Shown here in pieces: positions 59,030 to 64,000 of a stretch of DNA of 64,000 nt. The DNA lies in the NCBI RefSeq assembly GCF_014842925.1, contig NZ_JACYXJ010000004.1, positions 496,001-560,000 on the forward strand, read 5' to 3'. This DNA comes from Roseibium polysiphoniae. Its GTDB lineage: Bacteria > Pseudomonadota > Alphaproteobacteria > Rhizobiales > Stappiaceae. Each line of letters starts with the position of its first letter. Position 1 is the first letter of the stretch. Below the pieces are notes generated by a model that saw only the letters and a list, made by a program, of their open reading frames with translations, was not told the DNA's origin and made no database searches. The translations under genes were made by a program, and so were the position numbers.

Positions 59030-60424
59030 TCAATTCAAGCTTGCAGGTTCAGCGTTTTTGTTCAGCCGTATCTTGAACGTGGTGCCGGACTCGGGTGTGC
59101 TCTCTACGGTGATCCTCCCGCCATGTTTGACGTGAACGATCTTGTAGACGATCGCCAAGCCTTGACCTGTCCCTTTTCCGGGATCTTTCGTCGTGAAGAA
59201 GGGGTCGAAAATGCGACTTTTCACGTCGTCGCTGATCCCCGAACCATTGTCGGACACCAAGATCTCAATATCGTCTGCGACCGCACGCGTTGAAATGCGG
59301 ATAAGCCCTTCATCGTTCGACTTGTCTTCATTGATGGCGTCTGCAGCGTTTGAAATGAGATTCAGGATGACCTGGTGCAGGTCGCCCGCGTGCCCCATCA
59401 CGGTCGGGAGATCGGGCTGAAGCTCCTTTTCGATCTCGGTGATCGTTTTCCAGCTGTTGCGTGAGACCGACAAGGTCGTCTCAATCACTGAATTTATGTC
59501 GACTGGCGTCGTTTCCGTCTCGCCAGGATGGGAAAACTCGCGGATCGCCGAGACAATCGTCGCTACCTGACGAAGGCCATGCAGTGACTGCTCCAACGCC
59601 GTCGGTGTGTCCTCAAGGAGGAAGTCGATGTCGCATTCTTCACGATGCCGCGTGACCTCCGCCGCGAGATCTTCAAGAATGCCATGCTTCTCCGCAGCGT
59701 CCTTGAGAGCGTCATAGGTTTTCAAGAGGCCGCTGAATTCAGCATGAACTTCCTGGAAGAACCGCACATTATCACCAACATACTGGATGGGCGTGTTGAT
59801 CTCATGCGCGACGCCGCTCGCGAGGGTTCCGAGCGCCTCCATCTTCTGCGCCTGGTTCAAGCTCTGTTCGAGAGCATTTTTCTCCGCTTCGATCGCCAGA
59901 TGTCGCCGAATGTCAATGAGTATCCAGAGGCACATGTCGTCATGGCCAATCGGTGAGCAGGAAATTCTGACAGGGATTTCCTCGCCCGAGCTGTTCGATA
60001 TTGCGCCATCAATCGTGCTGTAATCGAATTCCGGGTTTGGTCCCGTGCGAGCCTCGATCCACTTAAGGGCCTCAGCGCTACCTGTCAGAAGATCCAGGAG
60101 TGAGGCGCCAGGAACGGTGTTGACTTCAATGCCAAGCAAGCCGCATGCGGATGGGTTGAGGCGTACACAGTCATGGTTGCTGCTGGTAAGGATGAGCGCT
60201 GCGGGGCGAGCATCAAAGACCGCACTCAAAAGGGTGCGTTCGCGATCTATCTGGGCCGTGGATGCCGCCAAGCTTTGATTGGCCTGATAGACTTCAAGGC
60301 TCTTTTTCTCAAGCAGGGTTTCAGCTTCCAGGCGCGCTCTTTTTTCGCGATCCAGTCGGCTGACCAAAGCTTCATAGGAGATTTTCTGCAAGTCTATCTC
60401 CTTGTCAGAATGAAGCGTGCGCAT
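59030..60424 (-). CDS. soluble H-NOX-associated histidine kinase
   Basis: This is a 464-residue cytoplasmic kinase with no transmembrane helix. An N-terminal coiled coil (about 15-65) leads to a PAS domain (about 66-180), then the phosphorylation helix GVAHEINTPIQYVGDNVRFF, the N-box VILNLISNAADAI, G1 VSDNGSGISDD and G2 DPGKGTGQGLAIVYKI. Its start overlaps the H-NOX gene by 31 bases, the arrangement of known hnoX-hnoK pairs, where NO-bound H-NOX inhibits kinase autophosphorylation. The transmitter closely resembles that of the membrane kinase at 52455. Confidence 0.92.
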   Translation of the reverse strand: MRTLHSDKEIDLQKISYEALVSRLDREKRARLEAETLLEKKSLEVYQANQSLAASTAQIDRERTLLSAVFDARPAALILTSSNHDCVRLNPSACGLLGIEVNTVPGASLLDLLTGSAEALKWIEARTGPNPEFDYSTIDGAISNSSGEEIPVRISCSPIGHDDMCLWILIDIRRHLAIEAEKNALEQSLNQAQKMEALGTLASGVAHEINTPIQYVGDNVRFFQEVHAEFSGLLKTYDALKDAAEKHGILEDLAAEVTRHREECDIDFLLEDTPTALEQSLHGLRQVATIVSAIREFSHPGETETTPVDINSVIETTLSVSRNSWKTITEIEKELQPDLPTVMGHAGDLHQVILNLISNAADAINEDKSNDEGLIRISTRAVADDIEILVSDNGSGISDDVKSRIFDPFFTTKDPGKGTGQGLAIVYKIVHVKHGGRITVESTPESGTTFKIRLNKNAEPASLN

Positions 60425-60939
60425 TGATCGCCGTCCGCGTCCGGAAGGTCGACGCGTTCCACGTCAATGGTTTCGCCATAGTGGTCAATAGCGCCCCACA
60501 GCAGCCCTTCTGCAAGATCCGCCATGCGCCTGCCCGATTGGTAATCGAGTGTCATCCGGCCGTCCTTGGGCGTGGAAGCCGTGAGCCGGGGCAGCTCTGC
60601 ATCTGGATAGAGTTTCAACACGTCTACATGAATTTGCTGCTCGACCGATCCGACAAAATCGAGGACATTGTCGCAAGATGCGAAATATTGGCTATGCGCC
60701 GATCTGAAGCTTGCGAGGAGATGCTTGCCGAAGGTGTGCAGCAATTCTGGGATCGGCGTTCCAGTATGCGCGTGGAGGCACTTAACGAGCTTTACCATCT
60801 CGCTCGCGTCATAGTAGCCGACGCCAGTATAGGCGCCACTGTTGGGCAATTGAGCCTCTGCGATTATCTTCTCGGTGACGTCTGGGCCGATTACATCATC
60901 AACCAAGGCGAAGAATTCATTGAAAACGATACCCTTCAT
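60394..60939 (-). CDS. H-NOX haem nitric-oxide sensor protein
   Basis: This is a haem-NO-binding protein of 181 residues from ATG 60939 with GGGAGAAGG upstream; a longer frame from 61011 would run through an operator. It begins MKGIVFNEFFALVDD, as H-NOX proteins do. The proximal haem ligand is His104 in QQIHVDVLKLYPDAELP, and the haem-propionate motif YxSxR is Tyr133-Ser135-Arg137 (DYQSGR). Length and fold features are complete. It heads the signalling unit and overlaps the kinase gene. I cannot read the distal pocket well enough to say whether O2 is excluded. Confidence 0.95.
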   Translation of the reverse strand: MKGIVFNEFFALVDDVIGPDVTEKIIAEAQLPNSGAYTGVGYYDASEMVKLVKCLHAHTGTPIPELLHTFGKHLLASFRSAHSQYFASCDNVLDFVGSVEQQIHVDVLKLYPDAELPRLTASTPKDGRMTLDYQSGRRMADLAEGLLWGAIDHYGETIDVERVDLPDADGDQCARFILTRR

Positions 60940-60992
60940 AGCCTTCTCCCTAGATTTTCCAGGACCGTAACACGCGTCGGTCGTCGTCAGAC

Positions 60993-61008
60993 ATCCCCAT
61001 TTGGGGAT
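60993..61008. promoter_or_regulatory. ATCCCCATTTGGGGAT operator (H-NOX unit)
   Basis: The dyad is identical to that at 57672-57687 and lies 53 bases before the H-NOX start. The rest of the 334-base gap from 60940 to 61273 has a hairpin near its end and no credible gene. Confidence 0.8.
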
Positions 61009-61223
61009 CATGACAAGCCGCGGTGGCTGAGGGCTTTAGTTATGGGCCGACGGGAGATCTGTCGGTGTTTCGTGATGCACGTAGTCTAGGGGAAGTCTGT
61101 TCGCGACCGAGGCCTGGAAACTCCGATCGGCATTGACCGCAAAGGCACTCCGAACCGTTTGTGGGTCGATGGCGGTCTTCTTTACGCCAACCCAATTCGC
61201 TGATTGAAAATAGATGCGGCAGG

Positions 61224-61259
61224 AAACGGGGTTCCTCTTGGGGCCCCGTTTTCTTTTTT
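61224..61259. terminator. terminator hairpin after soxG
   Basis: AAACGGGG at 61224-61231 and CCCCGTTT at 61244-61251 form an 8-bp stem; a T-run (TTCTTTTTT) follows on the plus strand and TTTCCTG on the minus strand. It lies 23-50 bases after the soxG stop, so a terminator for the minus-strand sox transcript is likely, with possible action on plus-strand antisense transcription. Confidence 0.7.
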
Positions 61260-61273
61260 GGCAAGCTGATCGA

Positions 61274-61843
61274 TCAGCAGTGCGCCTGGATGCCGAACTC
61301 GCGGCCCATGACGATGAGGCTGTCCCAGAGGCTTAGAGCAAAGCTGGAGAGTACGAGGATCTCAAAGTTCTCAGGTGAGACGCGGGTCAACTGTGCGGAT
61401 ATGTGGCCGAACAGCGTTGGCGCTGATTGACCTGGCGCGAATTGGTGCTCGCGTAGGTCGATCGCGGTCCCTTTCGCCAGCATCTGGGTGACTTTCGGTC
61501 CGGACACTTTGATGCGCGTCCTGCCGTGGCTCTGGTCAAGGAGTTCCGCGCGTCCTTCCAGAGTCTTCGACAAAGCCTCCAAGCTCTCTCTTGGTGGCTG
61601 TGCATCGCAGACAACGAACCAGTTGCCCGGTCCATTGGGCCGAAGTCCGGCACCCTCGGCGCCAACCCACGCTTGCAGTTTTTCGGCAACTCCAGTTGCA
61701 CCAGGGGGGCTTAGGACCTGCAAAATCGTTGATTGCGTCGATGCCGTCAGCACAATTCCCGCCGTCGACGCATCCTTCGTTCCAAACAATCCCTCTGCGG
61801 CGCCGAAGAGCGCAGGTTTTGCTGAAAGTTGTACCTCAAGCAT
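61274..61843 (-). CDS. soxG: sarcosine oxidase gamma subunit
   Basis: This is the small gamma subunit of the heterotetrameric sarcosine oxidase, 189 residues. That enzyme oxidatively demethylates sarcosine to glycine, passing the one-carbon unit to tetrahydrofolate. The sequence has the SoxG pattern: TQSTILQVLSPPGATGVAE, RPNGPGNWFVV, LLDQSHGRTRIKVSGPKVTQ, KGTAIDLREHQFAPGQSA and LSSFALSLWDSLI near the C-terminus. It overlaps soxA by 8 bases, the normal soxBDAG order. Confidence 0.94.
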   Translation of the reverse strand: MLEVQLSAKPALFGAAEGLFGTKDASTAGIVLTASTQSTILQVLSPPGATGVAEKLQAWVGAEGAGLRPNGPGNWFVVCDAQPPRESLEALSKTLEGRAELLDQSHGRTRIKVSGPKVTQMLAKGTAIDLREHQFAPGQSAPTLFGHISAQLTRVSPENFEILVLSSFALSLWDSLIVMGREFGIQAHC

Positions 61844-64000
61844 GCAGTTTCTCCCCTTTGGGGTCGACGAAAACCGGCTCGCAAAGCACGCCTCGGATCG
61901 ATTGTTGCTTCAAGCCGTTCCAAATCACGATTTCTTCGCCGATCAGCTCGGGGCCATGTTTGACCATCGCAAGCCCGATGGTGTGTCCCAGATGCGGCGA
62001 AAAGCAGCTCGAGGTGACATGACCGAGGTCATTGGCGCCCGTGGGGGCGGCATCGACGTCCAGAATATGGCTTCCGGAAACGAAACTCTCGGCAGGATCG
62101 AGCGGCCTGATACCGACAAGACGCAACCGATCGGTCGCCTGGAGGCCTTCGCGCTGAAGCATCACTCGCCCAATAAAATCCGGTTTCTTGGCTGAGACCA
62201 TCCGTCCGAAGCCGAGGTCGCCCGGCGTGACCGTGCCATTGATTTCAGCGTGGGTGACATGACCTTTTTCGATGCGAAGGACATTCAGCGCTTCGGTGCC
62301 ATATGGCGTGATGCCATGATCCTCACCGAGACTCAGGATCGCGTCAGCGACCGCTTCGCCATATCCAGCCGGAACTGCGAGCTCAAAGGCTAGTTCTCCG
62401 GAAAAGGAAATCCGAAACAGTCGGCCTTTGATTTGCCCGCCGCTGAGGCCGACCTCTCGTGCCGCCAGAAACGGAAAGGCAGCATCGGAGATATCTTCAT
62501 CGACAATTTCGGCCAATATCTTGCGAGCATTCGGGCCGGCAATTGCCATTTGCGCCCACTGATCCGAAACCGAGACAAGCCGCACGTCGAGATCAGGCCA
62601 CAGCACCTGGGAGCAACACTCCAGATGGGTCAGAACGCCGGCCGCGAAGGCCGTTGTGGTGGTCATGAAGAAGTGGTTCTCGCCAAGTCGGCTCGTGGTG
62701 CCGTCATCATAGATAAAACCATCCTCACGGAGCATCAGCCCATAGCGTGCCTTGCCAACTGGCAGCTTCAAAAAGCCGTTGCAGTAGACCCTGTTGATAA
62801 ATTCCGCAGCGTCACTGCCGAAGATTTCGATCTTACCGAGCGTTGAAACGTCACAAATGCCCGCATGACTGCGCACCGTTTTGGCCTCCCGATCGACGCT
62901 TTCACGCCAGTCGCTTTCCCCTTCCTTGGGAAACCAGGAAGACCGGTGCCAGAGGCCGGTTTCCACGAAACGAGCCCCGTGTTTTTCCGCCCACTTGAAA
63001 AGCGGAGAGACGCGGGTCGGATGGAAATGCGCGCCTATATGGCTGCCAGTGAGCGCCCCGAAGGAGACAGGTGTATAAAACGGGCGAAAGGTGGTGGTGC
63101 CGACAACATCGGGGCTCGTACCAGTTGCCTCTGCCAGAATACCAATAGCATTGACGTTGGAGAGCTTGCCCTGATCTGTGGCCATGCCATTGGTTGTGTA
63201 ACGCTTGGCAAGCTCGACGTGATCATAGCCTTCTCTCACCGCAAGGCCGAGGTCCTTCAGATGAACGTCGTTCTGGAAGTCGACAAAGGCTTTGCCCTTT
63301 GGGGCTTTGACGTACCAGAAAGGCGCCGGCATCTCGGCTTTCTCATCCTGCTGTGTTGAGAATTCGGCTCGGGAGACCGAGTGTCCGAGATTGTCTAGAG
63401 CCTCCGCTGCGAGAGTGCCTCCGTCTTGCAGGCAGGCTGCAAGGCTATAAGTGCCGGCGGCACCACCGGCCGCGATCAATCCATCACGAGGCGCTGGTGG
63501 CAGGAAGGCGGCGTGGGCGTCCGACCACTTGGGTTTGTCGCCGCGGTGGCAGGCCAGATGAACAATGGGGCTCCAACCGCCTGACATGCCCAGTGCATCG
63601 CAGGCCAGGGTCTCTTCGCTACCGGAACCGATATGGCGAATGGTGAGACCCTTCAGCCTTTTTTCACCGGACGTTCCCGCAATCACCGCGTTGGCGATGA
63701 TCCGCGCTTTGCCTTGATAGGACTTGTTCGAAGCCGTTTCCGGCGTGACGATCGCAACGACATCGACGCCATTGGCTTCCAAGTCCCGCGCCGTCTGCCA
63801 TCCAGAAGGGCCGTTGCTGAAAATTGCGACCTGTTTGCCCGGCGCAACGGCGAAGCGATTGAGGTAAGTGCGCATTGCCCCAGCCATCATCATTCCCGGG
63901 CGATCATTCCCACCGAACACCAAAGGTCGCTCTTCGGCCCCTGTCGCCAGGATAGCTTGTTTTGCGGAAATGCGCCAAAATCGTTCTACGGGTTTGTTGT
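61836..64000 (-). CDS. soxA: sarcosine oxidase alpha subunit (5' end cut by window)
   Basis: This is the large alpha subunit of heterotetrameric sarcosine oxidase; about 720 residues of roughly 1000 are in the window and the frame is open to base 64000. The upstream part has a dinucleotide-binding region (KQAILATGAEERPLVFGGND, VAIFSNGPSGWQTARDLEAN). After about 300 visible residues comes the GcvT-like aminomethyltransferase domain (SHAGICDVSTLGKIEIFGSD, YCNGFLKLPVGKARYGLML, EKGHVTHAEINGTVTPGDLG), which makes methylene-tetrahydrofolate. The gene is intact where visible. Upstream soxB and soxD should lie beyond the window. Confidence 0.96.
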   Translation of the reverse strand, partial: NKPVERFWRISAKQAILATGAEERPLVFGGNDRPGMMMAGAMRTYLNRFAVAPGKQVAIFSNGPSGWQTARDLEANGVDVVAIVTPETASNKSYQGKARIIANAVIAGTSGEKRLKGLTIRHIGSGSEETLACDALGMSGGWSPIVHLACHRGDKPKWSDAHAAFLPPAPRDGLIAAGGAAGTYSLAACLQDGGTLAAEALDNLGHSVSRAEFSTQQDEKAEMPAPFWYVKAPKGKAFVDFQNDVHLKDLGLAVREGYDHVELAKRYTTNGMATDQGKLSNVNAIGILAEATGTSPDVVGTTTFRPFYTPVSFGALTGSHIGAHFHPTRVSPLFKWAEKHGARFVETGLWHRSSWFPKEGESDWRESVDREAKTVRSHAGICDVSTLGKIEIFGSDAAEFINRVYCNGFLKLPVGKARYGLMLREDGFIYDDGTTSRLGENHFFMTTTTAFAAGVLTHLECCSQVLWPDLDVRLVSVSDQWAQMAIAGPNARKILAEIVDEDISDAAFPFLAAREVGLSGGQIKGRLFRISFSGELAFELAVPAGYGEAVADAILSLGEDHGITPYGTEALNVLRIEKGHVTHAEINGTVTPGDLGFGRMVSAKKPDFIGRVMLQREGLQATDRLRLVGIRPLDPAESFVSGSHILDVDAAPTGANDLGHVTSSCFSPHLGHTIGLAMVKHGPELIGEEIVIWNGLKQQSIRGVLCEPVFVDPKGEKLHA

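Noticed and set aside
1..64000. CRISPR array, tRNA, rRNA or intact insertion sequence
   Set aside because: I looked for regular spaced repeats, tRNA-like cloverleaf arms and transposase genes with terminal repeats and saw none; this was by eye, so a degenerate element could be missed.

Overview
The window looks like one chromosomal stretch of a marine or host-associated alphaproteobacterium. Five TRAP-type uptake systems, five FCD-type GntR regulators, a soxA/soxG sarcosine oxidase pair, H-NOX signalling and an alphaproteobacterial-style flagellin together suggest something like Roseibium/Labrenzia (Stappiaceae) or a Rhodobacterales relative. I cannot fix the genus from sequence alone. I see no rRNA, tRNA, CRISPR array, intact insertion sequence or prophage.

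Region 1 (1-6.5 kb) is a hexuronide locus. It holds a TRAP transporter (dctM partial, dctQ, and divergent dctP), a cytoplasmic GH2 enzyme of beta-glucuronidase type, a GntR regulator and mannonate dehydratase (uxuA). Several UxuR/ExuR-like boxes (TGGT-NN-ACCA) sit in the divergent promoter. Region 2 (6.6-15.5 kb) is an oxidative deoxysugar locus, best read as L-fucose-like. It has a UxaA-family dehydratase, a zinc alcohol dehydrogenase, a sugar ABC importer, a GntR regulator, an aldo/keto reductase, an L-fuconolactonase-like amidohydrolase and a mutarotase. AT-rich dyads recur at its promoters. Region 3 (15.5-20.1 kb) is a GntR regulator with a full TRAP system and an RraA-like aldolase-family protein. 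An intrinsic terminator hairpin lies between dctP and dctQ.

Region 4 (20.4-41.9 kb) starts with purU and then becomes a transporter-rich catabolic area. It has two FAH-family hydrolases, a nitroreductase, an intradiol (hydroxyquinol-type) dioxygenase, two cupins, a HbpS/GlcG protein, two DctPQM systems, one TAXI-TRAP system, one SsuABC/TauABC-type ABC importer and two GntR regulators. A palindrome centred on ATCGAT recurs in at least four of its promoter regions, so these units probably form one regulon for uptake and ring cleavage of an aromatic or related acid. The substrate is not known.

Region 5 (42-51.9 kb) is a minus-strand flagellar block: an ECF sigma factor, fliC, fliD, fliS, a 97-residue protein, flgD, flgE, an 85-residue protein, a FlgN-like protein, flgK and flgL. 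Region 6 (52.4-61 kb) is the most striking part. It encodes an H-NOX nitric-oxide sensor, a soluble histidine kinase, three response regulators (LuxR-type, HDOD, degenerate HD-GYP), a PhnD-like periplasmic sensor and a second, membrane-bound kinase related to the first. A 16-bp dyad, ATCCCCATTTGGGGAT, stands in front of three of these transcription units. It resembles the HnoX/K/B/C/D network of Shewanella, but here it has an HDOD output and a second, periplasmic input, and it lies beside a flagellar locus. Region 7 (61.3-64 kb) is soxG and the 3' part of soxA.
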